Positions 1-8,463 of a DNA stretch of 64,000 nucleotides are shown one piece after another; the first letter of the stretch is position 1; the number at the start of each line of letters is the position of its first letter. The notes under the pieces were generated by a model. It had not been told where the DNA came from. It did no database searches and saw only the letters and a list, made by a program, of their open reading frames with translations. The DNA comes from Oscillospiraceae bacterium (GTDB lineage: Bacteria > Bacillota > Clostridia > Oscillospirales > Acutalibacteraceae), in contig CAJTCU010000005.1 in assembly GCA_910574935.1 (NCBI GenBank), forward strand, positions 153,581-217,580, in the 5' to 3' direction. Made by a program: the position numbers and the translations under genes.

Positions 1-1380
1 TCTCTGGGGATTTCCCTTTTTACAAAAGAGTGGGCCTCGGCTGCCGGCGTGGGGGTTACCATCGGCCTGGCGGCGCTGCTCAGCCTGGTCAGTTTTTTGT
101 GGAAGCCCCAGGACAAGCAGATCAGTGCCCGAGAGGGCTTTCTCAGCGTGGCCTTGTGCTGGGTGGCGGTTTCGGTGGTAGGAGCGCTGCCCTTCTTTTT
201 TAGTGGGGCCATTCCCAATTTTATTGACTGCCTCTTTGAAACAGTTTCCGGCTTCACCACCACCGGGGCCAGTATTCTTACAGATATTGAGAGCCTGCCC
301 ATGGGAATACTGTACTGGCGCAGCTTTACCCACTGGCTGGGGGGAATGGGGGTGCTGGTATTTTTGCTGGCGGTCATGCCCATGGGTAAGGGAAAGAACT
401 CTCTTCTGCACGTAATGCGGGCGGAAAGCCCTGGCCCCCAGGTGGACAAGCTGGTGCCCAAGCTGCAAAACAGCGCCAAGATCCTGTATGCCATCTATAT
501 CGGCCTCACCCTTTTGCAGATTGCTCTGCTGTGTTTGGGCGGAATGCCTTTGTTCGACAGCCTGACCACGGCTTTTGGCACGGCGGGTACCGGCGGCTTT
601 GCCATCAAGGGCGACAGCCTCATGGGCTACAGCCACTATATTCAAACAGTCTGTACGGTGTTTATGGCGCTTTTTGGAGTAAACTTCAGCATCTTCTATC
701 TGCTGCTTTTACGTCAGTTTATGAAGGTGCTGAAAAACCAGGAGCTTTTGCTGTACCTGGGGGTTATGTTGGGCAGTATTGTCATAATTACCTATGACGT
801 TATGTCTGTTTACCACAATGTGGGCGAGGCCCTGCACCAGGCGGCGTTTCAGGTGTCCTCCATTATGACTACGACGGGCTTTGCCACAGCGGACTTCAAC
901 CAGTGGCCGGCTCTTTCCAAGACTCTCTTGGTTATGCTGATGATTTTCGGCGCCTGCGCGGGCTCCACCGGCGGCGGGGTAAAGGTGGCCCGAATTCTCT
1001 TACTGTGTAAGTCTGGGCGGCGCAGCATTCGCCGGATGCTGCGCCCCCGGTCAGTGTCTCAGGTGCATATGGACGGCCAAATGGTAGAGGAGGACGTGAT
1101 ACAGAACACCTATAGTTACCTGGCGCTGTATACGGCCCTGGCCGTGGGATCTATCCTGTTTATTGCCCTGGACGAGTTTTCTCTGGAGACCAACGTAACG
1201 GCAGTGCTGGCCTGCCTGAACAATATTGGCCCGGGCTTAGACGTGGTAGGGCCCATGGGTAACTATGCGGCTTTTTCCTGGCACAGCAAGCTGATTCTCA
1301 CCTTTGATATGCTGGCTGGGCGGCTGGAGCTCTTCCCCATGATCATGCTGTTTGTCCCCATGGCCTGGAAGAGAAACTAA
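1..1380 (+). CDS. trkH: TrkH/KtrB-family potassium uptake channel subunit (5' end outside window)
   Basis: Membrane subunit of a Trk/Ktr K+ uptake system, which works with a cytosolic TrkA/KtrA NAD-binding regulator not seen here. The frame is open to base 1, so the GTG at 49 is not the true start and the N-terminus is missing. The four pore-loop repeats of the family are visible: SGFTTTGAS, FGTAGTGGF, SIMTTTGFAT and NNIGPGL, each with the selectivity-filter glycine. Hydrophobic helices alternate throughout, and the basic loop after GSTGGGVKVARI is typical. About 460 residues are present, against a usual length near 480. A terminator follows directly. The family call is secure; Trk versus Ktr is not resolved. 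Confidence 0.93.
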   Translation, partial: SLGISLFTKEWASAAGVGVTIGLAALLSLVSFLWKPQDKQISAREGFLSVALCWVAVSVVGALPFFFSGAIPNFIDCLFETVSGFTTTGASILTDIESLPMGILYWRSFTHWLGGMGVLVFLLAVMPMGKGKNSLLHVMRAESPGPQVDKLVPKLQNSAKILYAIYIGLTLLQIALLCLGGMPLFDSLTTAFGTAGTGGFAIKGDSLMGYSHYIQTVCTVFMALFGVNFSIFYLLLLRQFMKVLKNQELLLYLGVMLGSIVIITYDVMSVYHNVGEALHQAAFQVSSIMTTTGFATADFNQWPALSKTLLVMLMIFGACAGSTGGGVKVARILLLCKSGRRSIRRMLRPRSVSQVHMDGQMVEEDVIQNTYSYLALYTALAVGSILFIALDEFSLETNVTAVLACLNNIGPGLDVVGPMGNYAAFSWHSKLILTFDMLAGRLELFPMIMLFVPMAWKRN

Positions 1381-1409
1381 GGACTGCTGCCGATGGATTT
1401 AAAGAAAAA

Positions 1410-1478
1410 TGAGCTGTCCCCGGGGGCCTGTTTTGAGACTGGCTTTGAGAGATTCTCCCGGGCAGCTTGTTTTTTTTG
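1410..1478 (+). terminator. Rho-independent terminator after trkH
   Basis: A GC-rich stem pairs AGCTG.CCC.GGG (from 1412) with CCCGGGCAGCT (to about 1467). It is followed by a run of eight T at 1470-1477. It closes the trkH unit, and the T-run overlaps the -35 region of the next promoter. Confidence 0.8.
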
Positions 1479-1495
1479 GCAAAGCAAGGTATAAT
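1467..1495 (+). promoter_or_regulatory. Sigma-A type promoter for the 1569 lipoprotein unit
   Basis: TTGTTT (1467-1472), a 17-base spacer, then a perfect TATAAT (1490-1495). The -35 is weak and shares bases with the terminator tail. It probably drives the solute-binding lipoprotein and perhaps thyX-tmk downstream. Confidence 0.6.
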
Positions 1496-1568
1496 AGGAA
1501 AGAGATCCGTAAAGGCGCGGAAGGGCCAACGGCCAAACAGAATATTTTTATTTTAAGGATGGATATAG

Positions 1569-2936
1569 ATGTCGATTCGCAAAACCGTACCGCTTATACT
1601 GGCCGCCCTGACACTGGGTGCGGCTTTGACTGCCTGCCAAGAGCAGGAGGAAGTTATTTATGAAATAGAGGTCCGGGCCCAAAATAATGGCCAGCCCGCC
1701 ACCCTGACGGTGGAGACCCAGGGGCTGGACGCCGCCTATTTGCAGGAGCTGGAGCATATAATTGAGAAATACCAGGCGGATTTTCCCAATACGGACATTC
1801 TTTTCGAGGGCTCCAGCCTGGACCAGACAGAAAAAAACCTGCTGTTCCAGGCAGCGGGGACTGCTTCTAAAGCTGATTTACAGTTGGTGCGGGCCAGCGG
1901 GCAAGGCGGCGCCCAGGATCTGGCAGACCTTTCGGAGTATCTGGACTTCTGGCAGTGCGAGGGCAGCCTGGGAGCGTGGACCAGCCTGGCAATGCACCAC
2001 ATGGGAGCAGGGCCGGTGTTTGCCGTTCCTGCCGACCTGAAGCAGAATATGCTTTTTTATAGAAAGGACTGGTTTGGCCAGTTTAATGAGGACAAGCGTT
2101 TCCCAGCAGACCAGGCTCTGCTGGAAACCTGGGGTCAGCTGCTGGACGCCCACCAAAAGTTGGGGGGGCAGGGCGGGCTGGCCCTAAGCCGGGAACAGGC
2201 CGGAGACTGCTTTAATACTCTGCTGTGGAGCGCCCTGGGCCGGGGCAGCTTGGCGGACGCCGCCGCAGCTTATTACTCTGTCAAGGAGGAAGAGGCCACG
2301 GTGTTCTCCGCCGAAAAAGCGCGGGATGTGGCCGGGGTGTTTGGGAAACTGTACGCGGCAGCCCTGGACGGAGGAGAACTGACCCAGGAGCAAGCAGTGG
2401 AAGCCTTTTTAAATGGAGAGGCCGGCATTCTGATTGCCGACGCCTCGGCGGAGGCACGGCTGGCGGAGGCTTTGCCAGAGGAGGCCTGGGCTGGCCGGGG
2501 CCTGCCGCAGACAGACAACGGCCAGTCTCTAGTGCCTTGTAAGTGGTGGGGCTGGGGAGTCAGCGCAAGTTCAGAAGAGCTAGAGAAAGCCATCCACTTC
2601 CTATGCTACCTGACGAATGTGGACAACAATACCCACCTGGCGGCTACGTGCGGTGTAATGCCCCTCTATAAAGAAGCGCTGATGATGGAGCCGGAGCTGG
2701 CCTATAGTACCCGGGGGGTGGAGCTGGAGCAGTTGCGAGAGGGAAACACCCGCTATATGAGTGAGCCAATCATGTATAAAAGCCACCAGGGATTTGAGGA
2801 GCGGCTGGTTCAGCGGCTGGAGGACTTTTTAGACCAAAAGCTTAGCACAGAGGAGCTGCTGGTGGGTCTGGACGATTACTGGAGCGAGGCCTACCAGAGC
2901 CAGGGAGCCCTGTGGGTCTGGGAAGAGGACGAGTAA
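1569..2936 (+). CDS. Extracellular solute-binding lipoprotein (ABC family 1)
   Basis: Predicted lipid-anchored periplasmic-type binding protein of a carbohydrate-like ABC importer. The first 23 residues form a lipoprotein signal peptide with lipobox LTAC (Cys at about 23), followed by an acidic linker (QEQEEV). The body of about 430 residues has family-1 features: FRKDW-like FYRKDWF, a WGWGVSASS hinge region and a C-terminal helical lobe. At 455 residues it is normal length. An AAGGATGG ribosome binding site precedes the ATG. No permease or ATPase gene is adjacent, so it is an orphan; the substrate is unknown. The next gene, thyX, follows after 27 bases. Confidence 0.8.
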   Translation: MSIRKTVPLILAALTLGAALTACQEQEEVIYEIEVRAQNNGQPATLTVETQGLDAAYLQELEHIIEKYQADFPNTDILFEGSSLDQTEKNLLFQAAGTASKADLQLVRASGQGGAQDLADLSEYLDFWQCEGSLGAWTSLAMHHMGAGPVFAVPADLKQNMLFYRKDWFGQFNEDKRFPADQALLETWGQLLDAHQKLGGQGGLALSREQAGDCFNTLLWSALGRGSLADAAAAYYSVKEEEATVFSAEKARDVAGVFGKLYAAALDGGELTQEQAVEAFLNGEAGILIADASAEARLAEALPEEAWAGRGLPQTDNGQSLVPCKWWGWGVSASSEELEKAIHFLCYLTNVDNNTHLAATCGVMPLYKEALMMEPELAYSTRGVELEQLREGNTRYMSEPIMYKSHQGFEERLVQRLEDFLDQKLSTEELLVGLDDYWSEAYQSQGALWVWEEDE

Positions 2937-2963
2937 ATCCATGAGAGAAAGCGAGAACATCCT

Positions 2964-3734
2964 ATGACAGTAAAGTTATTAGCCTATACACCCCACCCAG
3001 AGCGCACGGTGGCCTGCGCGGCCAAGCTGTGCTATTCCGCTGCTGGGATCGACACAGTGATGGACGGCCTGACCCCTGAAAAAACCGAAAATTTCCTTCA
3101 TATGTTGGCCCAGCTGGGCCACGAGAGCCCCATTGAGCATGCCAGCTTCACGTTTGGCGTGGAGGGGGTGTCCCGGTCGCTGCTGGCCCAGCTGACCCGG
3201 CACCGCATTGCCTCCTACAGTGTGCAGAGCCAGCGCTATGTAAAGGAGGCGGCTTTTGATTTCGTGGTGCCCCCAGAGATCGACAATCTGCCAGAGGCCC
3301 GGGAAGAATTTCTGCGGGCTATGGAAGAGGACGCGGCCCACTATGACCGGCTGGCGTCCATCTTGCAGGAAAAGCACAAAAAAGCCCTGCTGGCCCAGGG
3401 AATGGACGAAAAGCAGGCGGCCCGCAAGGCTGAGAAGATGGCCATAGAGGACGCCCGCTTTGTCTTACCCAATGCCTGTGCCACGAAGTTGATTTGTACC
3501 ATGAACGCCCGGGAGCTGCGGAACTTTTTTACGCACCGCTGCTGTAGCAGGGCCCAGTGGGAGATCCGGGCCCTAGCCACAGAAATGCTGCGTCTGGTAA
3601 AGGAAGTGGCCCCTGGTCTCTTTGAACAGGCGGGCCCCCCCTGTCTGCGGGGAGATTGCCCGGAGGGAAAAATGAGCTGCGGGCATGTTAAAGAGGTACG
3701 GGCGGCCTTTGGGAAAATGGGGAAGAGCCTATGA
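2964..3734 (+). CDS. thyX: FAD-dependent thymidylate synthase
   Basis: Flavin-dependent synthesis of dTMP from dUMP with methylene-tetrahydrofolate; it replaces ThyA. The ThyX signature RHRxxSxxxxSQRY is at residues 79-92 (RHRIASYSVQSQRY), preceded by GHESPIEHASFTF at about 52-64. The C-terminal half contains the NARELRNFFTHRCC and AQWEIR motifs common in Firmicute ThyX. At 256 residues it is normal to slightly long. Its stop overlaps the start of tmk (ATGA), so thyX and tmk form a coupled dTMP to dTDP unit. Confidence 0.96.
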   Translation: MTVKLLAYTPHPERTVACAAKLCYSAAGIDTVMDGLTPEKTENFLHMLAQLGHESPIEHASFTFGVEGVSRSLLAQLTRHRIASYSVQSQRYVKEAAFDFVVPPEIDNLPEAREEFLRAMEEDAAHYDRLASILQEKHKKALLAQGMDEKQAARKAEKMAIEDARFVLPNACATKLICTMNARELRNFFTHRCCSRAQWEIRALATEMLRLVKEVAPGLFEQAGPPCLRGDCPEGKMSCGHVKEVRAAFGKMGKSL

Positions 3735-4381
3735 GCCTGGTGGTGATAGAGGGCTTAGACGGCAGCGGCAAGGCCACCCAGACCGCTCTTTTGGAACAGG
3801 CGCTGAAAAAGCGGGGCCCAGTGCGGCGGGTATCCTTCCCGGACTACCACTCGCCCTCTTCCGCGCTGGTGAAGATGTATTTGGGGGGCGAGTTCGGCGG
3901 CGGGCCCCAGGCGGTAAACGCCTACGCGGCCAGCAGCTTTTACGCGGTGGACCGGTACGCCAGCTTTCAGCGGAACTGGCGGGAAGATTACCAGAACGGG
4001 ACCATGATTTTGGCGGACCGGTATGTTACCTCTAACCTGCTGTATCAAATGGGCAAGCTGCCGGGAGAGCGCTGGGGAGAGTACATGGCCTGGGTAGAGG
4101 ATTTTGAGTATGGCAAGCTGGGCCTACCCCGGCCGGACCAAGTGCTGCTTCTGGACATGCCGGTGGAGGTCTCTTGGCAGCTGACCTTGGCCCGCTACGG
4201 CGGGGATGGGGCAAAGCAGGACATCCACGAAAAGGATAAAAACTTTTTGCAAAGCTGCGCCCACTGCGCCCGCTTTGCGGCACAGCGCCTGGGGTGGAGA
4301 GTGGTTCCATGCACAGAAAGGGGCCAGCTGCTGGGAGTGGAAGAAATTCATCAACGAATCATGGGGGCTTTGGAGCTGTAG
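3731..4381 (+). CDS. tmk: Thymidylate kinase
   Basis: Phosphorylates dTMP to dTDP, the step directly after ThyX. The P-loop is GLDGSGKAT at residues 8-16, with Ala where Ser is more usual before the final Thr. The DR(Y/H) motif is ADRYVTSNLLYQ near residue 96, and a LID-like region with KDKNF follows. At 216 residues it has the family length. It overlaps thyX by four bases, implying translational coupling. A second, distant Tmk-like deoxynucleoside kinase elsewhere in the genome cannot be excluded. Confidence 0.92.
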   Translation: MSLVVIEGLDGSGKATQTALLEQALKKRGPVRRVSFPDYHSPSSALVKMYLGGEFGGGPQAVNAYAASSFYAVDRYASFQRNWREDYQNGTMILADRYVTSNLLYQMGKLPGERWGEYMAWVEDFEYGKLGLPRPDQVLLLDMPVEVSWQLTLARYGGDGAKQDIHEKDKNFLQSCAHCARFAAQRLGWRVVPCTERGQLLGVEEIHQRIMGALEL

Positions 4382-4469
4382 AAGAATTGCCCCTTCTTCA
4401 TACTCTGTTCAAAAATATATTTTATAATATAAAGATTAAAAAGATTAAATGGAAAGGAACGTGGCAAAG

Positions 4470-5018
4470 ATGGTATATATACTCTTAGCAGAAGGGTTTG
4501 AACTGGTAGAGGCCCTGGCCCCGGTGGACATCCTCCGGCGGGCAAAGGTAGAGGTAGCCCTGGTGGGGGTTACCGGCAAAACGGTGAAAGCCTCTAACGG
4601 CGTGCCTGTGGTGGCCGACATGGAACTGGACGAGGCGGACGCCCAAAGCCTGGGGGCCGTTGTGCTGCCCGGAGGCCTGCCCGGTACCCTAAACCTGGAA
4701 AATTCCGCCGGGGTCCAGGAGCTTATCGACCACTGTGCAGAGCAGGGCAAGCTCATTGGGGCCATTTGTGCCGCACCCTCTATCTTGGCTCATAAGGGGC
4801 TGCTCGACGGCCGGGCGGCCACGGCTTTTCCAAAGTTCCAGCCGGACCTGACGGCGGGCGGCGCGAAGCTTAGCCAGGAATATGTCGTCCGGGACGGCCC
4901 GTTTATCACTGCCCGGGGCATGGGGGTCTCCACCCAGTTTGGCCTGGCCCTGGCGGCGGCCCTGGTTTCGGAAAAGGCTGCGCAAGAGATTCGGGCTTCT
5001 ATTCAGTATCAGCTGTAA
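4470..5018 (+). CDS. DJ-1/PfpI family protein
   Basis: Member of the DJ-1/ThiJ/PfpI class I glutamine amidotransferase-like superfamily, linked to deglycase or chaperone roles; the exact role is unknown. The start at 4470 gives MVYILLAEGFE, the classical N-terminus with a conserved Glu. An in-frame ATG at 4449 would add seven unconserved residues. The nucleophile Cys is at residue 100 in GAICAAPSIL, after the VLPGGLPGT loop. At 182 residues it matches bacterial YajL/DJ-1. It has its own short AT-rich upstream region (4382-4469). Confidence 0.92.
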   Translation: MVYILLAEGFELVEALAPVDILRRAKVEVALVGVTGKTVKASNGVPVVADMELDEADAQSLGAVVLPGGLPGTLNLENSAGVQELIDHCAEQGKLIGAICAAPSILAHKGLLDGRAATAFPKFQPDLTAGGAKLSQEYVVRDGPFITARGMGVSTQFGLALAAALVSEKAAQEIRASIQYQL

Positions 5019-5029
5019 AGGAGTTAGCC

Positions 5030-5458
5030 ATGACGGTGGTGAAATTTTACGACGAGGCAGCGGACGAGCTCTTGCGGTTCGCGGTGATCCTTGCCAAATA
5101 TCAAGATAAATGGGTGTTTTGCAAGCACCGGCGGCGGGAGACCCTGGAGATTCCCGGCGGGCACCGGGAGCTGGGAGAGGACATTCTGACCACAGCCAGG
5201 CGGGAGCTATATGAAGAAACCGGAGCGCTGGAATATACCATCCAGCAGGTATGCGTTTACTCGGTGACAGCACCCGATAATTTCGACGGCGTGGAGAGCT
5301 TTGGAATGCTCTACTATGCCAAGATTATGGATCTTGAGCGGGAGCTGCACAGCGAGATTGAGAAGATCGTGGTCACGGCCCAGCTGCCCTCGGCCTGGAC
5401 ATACCCGGAGATACAGCCAAAGCTTCTAGAAGAAGCCCGGCGGCGGGGGTTCCTATAA
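5030..5458 (+). CDS. Nudix hydrolase
   Basis: Hydrolyses a nucleoside diphosphate linked to some moiety X. The full Nudix box G-x5-E-x7-REL-x-EE-x-G is present around residues 45-67 (GHRELGED ... RRELYEETGA). The 142-residue length is that of a single-domain enzyme. It starts 11 bases after the DJ-1 gene behind a GGAG site, so both are probably co-transcribed. The C-terminal WTYPEIQPKLLEEA segment is typical of Clostridial homologues. Substrate unknown. Confidence 0.9.
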   Translation: MTVVKFYDEAADELLRFAVILAKYQDKWVFCKHRRRETLEIPGGHRELGEDILTTARRELYEETGALEYTIQQVCVYSVTAPDNFDGVESFGMLYYAKIMDLERELHSEIEKIVVTAQLPSAWTYPEIQPKLLEEARRRGFL

Positions 5459-5491
5459 AAAGACCACGGCGCCAAGAAAGGAAGGACAGCC

Positions 5492-6790
5492 ATGAACGAA
5501 AGACCTCAGCATACAGAGCCAAAACAGAATACCGGCGGATTTAAAGTAAATATTGACCAGCGGGACCTGATGGGCAGTGCGGACCTGATGAACAACGCCA
5601 TGCCCAGACAAAGACATGGCCAGCCGGCGCAGTATAGCGAGCCGGTTTCCGCCAAGCGGGCAGTGCTTACCGAAAAGGAGCGCAAAGCGGAGAAAAAGGC
5701 CCACAAACGGCGCAACCGTGTAAAGGCCAGAAAGAATAAACGGGTGTTTTCCCTGGTATGGCTGTGTATGGTATTGTTGATCTCTTTTACTCTGGCCAGT
5801 TACCTGATCGGCGGGGCCAACGATGTGTTTGCGGTGGGCCGGATAGAGGGCAAGGTGGACATCCAGATCCCAGAGGGAGAGCTGACCGAGGAACAGCTGG
5901 CCGACATCCTCTACAAGGCTGGGGCCATTAACAAGCCGGATTTTTTCACCCTATACTGCAAGGTCACTTCAGATATGGAATTTATTAAGCCGGGCCTTTA
6001 TCGCCAGATTGGCACCAACTTAGATTATGAGTATCTGCTCAATTCTCTAGTGGGCGGAGACGATGATTTGGAAATTGCCGAGGCAGTTACCTTCCCCGAG
6101 GGCGTTACGGCCCTGCAAGCCGCGCAAATTTTGGAAGAAAACGAGGTTTGCTCTGCTCAAGATTTCTTAAATGCCCTGAACAATCTGGACTTCTCTAACT
6201 ATGATATGATAAAGGACCTAAACGGCGAAGGAAAGTATTATAAGCTGGAAGGTTATCTGTTCCCCGACACCTATGATTTTTATAAGGGAGAGGAACTGGA
6301 CTCTGTTATTGGCAAGATGCTGAATAATTTCAAGAACAAGGTCGAAAAGCTGATGGATCGGGTGTCGGAATCTGGCATGACCCTGGACCAGGTGGTTACC
6401 CTAGCCAGTATTATTCAGGCAGAGGCCGCGTCTACGGCAGATATGTTTGACGTTTCCGCTGTGCTGCACAACCGCCTGGAGCATGGAGAGGACTATGATA
6501 TTTTCTTCTTGGAATGTGATTCCACCATGTATTATCCTTATAAAAACGCCCAGGAAAAGGATGAGAAAGGGGGAACCCTCAGCTATGGGAACTATGACAC
6601 CTACCAGGTAAGGGGCTTGCCTGCCGGGGCCATCTGCAATCCAGGCGTGGAGGCGCTGAACGCCGCCCTAAAGCCCAGCAGCGAGGCCTCGGAATACCTG
6701 TATTTCTGCCACTCGGCCGAGGGTGAGCCCTACTATGCCTCTACCCCGGAAGAGCACGAGTATAACAAGCAGCTGGCGGGGTTGGAGTAA
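5492..6790 (+). CDS. mltG: Endolytic transglycosylase MltG (YceG family)
   Basis: Membrane-anchored lytic transglycosylase that cleaves nascent peptidoglycan strands. It has a basic cytoplasmic N-terminus of about 80 residues (KKAHKRRNRVKARKNKR), one transmembrane helix at about 85-108, and an extracellular YceG domain. The catalytic region reads LASIIQAEAAS, with Gln where many homologues have the first Glu of IIEKE; the second acidic residue is kept. The LEGYLFPDTY motif at about 250 is diagnostic. Length 432. The U32 peptidase gene follows after four bases. Confidence 0.9.
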   Translation: MNERPQHTEPKQNTGGFKVNIDQRDLMGSADLMNNAMPRQRHGQPAQYSEPVSAKRAVLTEKERKAEKKAHKRRNRVKARKNKRVFSLVWLCMVLLISFTLASYLIGGANDVFAVGRIEGKVDIQIPEGELTEEQLADILYKAGAINKPDFFTLYCKVTSDMEFIKPGLYRQIGTNLDYEYLLNSLVGGDDDLEIAEAVTFPEGVTALQAAQILEENEVCSAQDFLNALNNLDFSNYDMIKDLNGEGKYYKLEGYLFPDTYDFYKGEELDSVIGKMLNNFKNKVEKLMDRVSESGMTLDQVVTLASIIQAEAASTADMFDVSAVLHNRLEHGEDYDIFFLECDSTMYYPYKNAQEKDEKGGTLSYGNYDTYQVRGLPAGAICNPGVEALNAALKPSSEASEYLYFCHSAEGEPYYASTPEEHEYNKQLAGLE

Positions 6791-6794
6791 GTCT

Positions 6795-8039
6795 ATGGAG
6801 AAGATAAAATGGGAAGGCCTGGCCCAAAAGCCCGAGCTACTTTCTCCTGCCGGAGACTGGGAGCGCCTACAGGCCGCTGTGCGCTATGGAGCAGACGCGG
6901 TGTATCTGGCGGGGAAAGATTTTGGGATGCGGGCCGCGCCGGAAAACTTTACAGAAGAAGAGCTGGCCCGGGCCGTGGCTTTCTGCCATGAGAAGGGCGT
7001 AAAGATCTATGTAACCTGCAACACCTTGCCCCGCAACCAGGAACTAACGGCGCTGCCGGGTTTTTTGATCCACTGCCAAGAGGCCGGGGTAGACGGGCTG
7101 ATCGTCTCAGACCTGGGGGTACTGGCTATGGCCCGGCGTTACGCGCCTGAGGTGGAGCTGCATATGTCCACCCAGACGGGGATTGTCAACTATGCTGCCG
7201 CCCAGGCCTGCTATGACCTGGGGGCCCGGCGGGTGGTGCTGGCCCGAGAACTCTCTCTGGAAGAAATCGGCGAAATACGCCGGAATGTGCCCCAGGACCT
7301 GGTTTTGGAGGCTTTTGTCCACGGGAGTATGTGTGTGTCCTTCTCGGGACGATGCCTGCTTTCCAACTATATGGCCAGCCGAGATGCCAACCGGGGCCAG
7401 TGCGCCCAGCCCTGCCGGTGGGAGTATTTCCTCACCGAGCGCCAGCGGCCAGGGCAGCAATTTGCTATTATAGAGAATAATAAGGGTACCTATATCCTCA
7501 ACTCCAACGACCTGCGGATGATCCAGCATATCCCCGCCATGGTACAGGCCGGGGTGGCCAGCCTCAAAATAGAGGGCCGGGCCAAGTCCGCCTACTATGT
7601 GGCCTGCGTCACGGCGGCCTACCGGCGGGCCATCGACTTTTTCGCTGAGCACCCAGAAGCTCTTTTGCCAGAAGGAATTTTGGATGAGACAGAGAAGATC
7701 AGCCACAGGACATACTCCACCGGGTTCTATTTTGGGGGCGAGCCGGGACAAACCATAGACTGCGGCCAGTATATCCGGAATTATGAGGTGGTGGCTGTGT
7801 GTGAAGGGCGCAGTGGCGATTATCTGGTGCTGCGGGAGCGGAACCGCTTTCGAAAAGGGGAGCTGGCCGATGTACTTCAGCCAGGAGGCGGCTGTGTCCA
7901 GGCCTGTCTGGATGACTTATATAACGAAGACTGGGAGCCCATTGACACCGCCTCCCATGCGGAAATGCTGGCGTACTGGCGCACAGACCTGCCGGTGGAG
8001 CCAGGAGCTTATTTGCGGGTAAAAAAGACCCGGGAGTAG
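6795..8039 (+). CDS. U32 family peptidase / RNA-modification protein
   Basis: U32 proteins include collagenase-like PrtC and the RlhA/TrhP RNA hydroxylation factors; the latter role is likely here. The PELLSPAGDWERL N-terminus is classical. The U32 signature ExFxxGxxCxxxxGxC occurs as EAFVHGSMCVSFSGRC, followed by NRGQCAQPCRWEY, giving the conserved cysteine cluster. The start is set at 6795 (TTGGAG site eight bases upstream). An upstream in-frame ATG at 6723 lies inside mltG and is less likely. 414 residues, typical. The mltG-U32 neighbourhood is common in Clostridia. Confidence 0.9.
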   Translation: MEKIKWEGLAQKPELLSPAGDWERLQAAVRYGADAVYLAGKDFGMRAAPENFTEEELARAVAFCHEKGVKIYVTCNTLPRNQELTALPGFLIHCQEAGVDGLIVSDLGVLAMARRYAPEVELHMSTQTGIVNYAAAQACYDLGARRVVLARELSLEEIGEIRRNVPQDLVLEAFVHGSMCVSFSGRCLLSNYMASRDANRGQCAQPCRWEYFLTERQRPGQQFAIIENNKGTYILNSNDLRMIQHIPAMVQAGVASLKIEGRAKSAYYVACVTAAYRRAIDFFAEHPEALLPEGILDETEKISHRTYSTGFYFGGEPGQTIDCGQYIRNYEVVAVCEGRSGDYLVLRERNRFRKGELADVLQPGGGCVQACLDDLYNEDWEPIDTASHAEMLAYWRTDLPVEPGAYLRVKKTRE

Positions 8040-8069
8040 GCCAAAGCTTTCCTGGAAGGAGCAAAAGGC

Positions 8070-8098
8070 TTGACATACAGCTCCTGTCATGCTATAAT
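8070..8098 (+). promoter_or_regulatory. Consensus sigma-A promoter for the YjfB-like gene
   Basis: TTGACA (8070-8075), exactly 17 bases, then TATAAT (8093-8098): a perfect consensus promoter. Transcription would start near 8105, giving an 88-base leader before the ATG at 8193, suggesting high expression of the small protein. Confidence 0.9.
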
Positions 8099-8192
8099 AT
8101 TTACATTAATATGTCTAATAGCGGCCAGTGGTTTTGGCAGGTATCTCCCGCTCCTCTGGCAGCCAAATTATTTGATAAAGGAGGGGTATAGG

Positions 8193-8369
8193 ATGGACAT
8201 GATGAACAGTATTGCGGCTACCGGCATGGCCATGAGCCAGGCTCGGTTTGCAACAGAGTATTCCATGACCATGACCAAAAAGGTAATGGATAATTATGAA
8301 GACATGGCCATGAGTATGATTGAGGAAATGCTTCCGCCCAGCCCGTATAATATTGACGTGTATGCGTAA
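8193..8369 (+). CDS. Small YjfB-like protein (putative motility family)
   Basis: A 58-residue methionine-rich peptide starting MDMMNSIAATGMAMSQA. It resembles the YjfB family (putative motility protein) in length, the SMALSQ-like motif near the N-terminus, and a long amphipathic helix up to MIEEML. The start is fixed by an AAAGGAGGGG site at 8178. It stands alone between a consensus promoter and a terminator, so it is a highly expressed single gene. Twelve methionines in 58 residues is odd. Function is unproven even for the family; assignment rests on the motif pattern. Confidence 0.7.
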   Translation: MDMMNSIAATGMAMSQARFATEYSMTMTKKVMDNYEDMAMSMIEEMLPPSPYNIDVYA

Positions 8370-8409
8370 GAACCCGATTTAAAAACAGACGCCATATAGA
8401 AACTCAATG

Positions 8410-8443
8410 AAAAGAGCTGCACCCTAGAGGTTGCGGCTCTTTT
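8410..8443 (+). terminator. Rho-independent terminator after the YjfB-like gene
   Basis: The stem AAAAGAGC (8410-8417) pairs with GCTCTTTT (8436-8443), with inner GCA/TTGC pairing. The arm supplies U on both strands, so it could act bidirectionally. It ends eight bases before the ribosome binding site of the next gene. Confidence 0.8.
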
Positions 8444-8463
8444 GCGTGAAGGAGGAAGTTGTT

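Noticed and set aside
8431-8463. Upstream TTG start of the GNAT-like gene
   Set aside because: It lies in the terminator hairpin; GGAGG at 8451 supports 8464.
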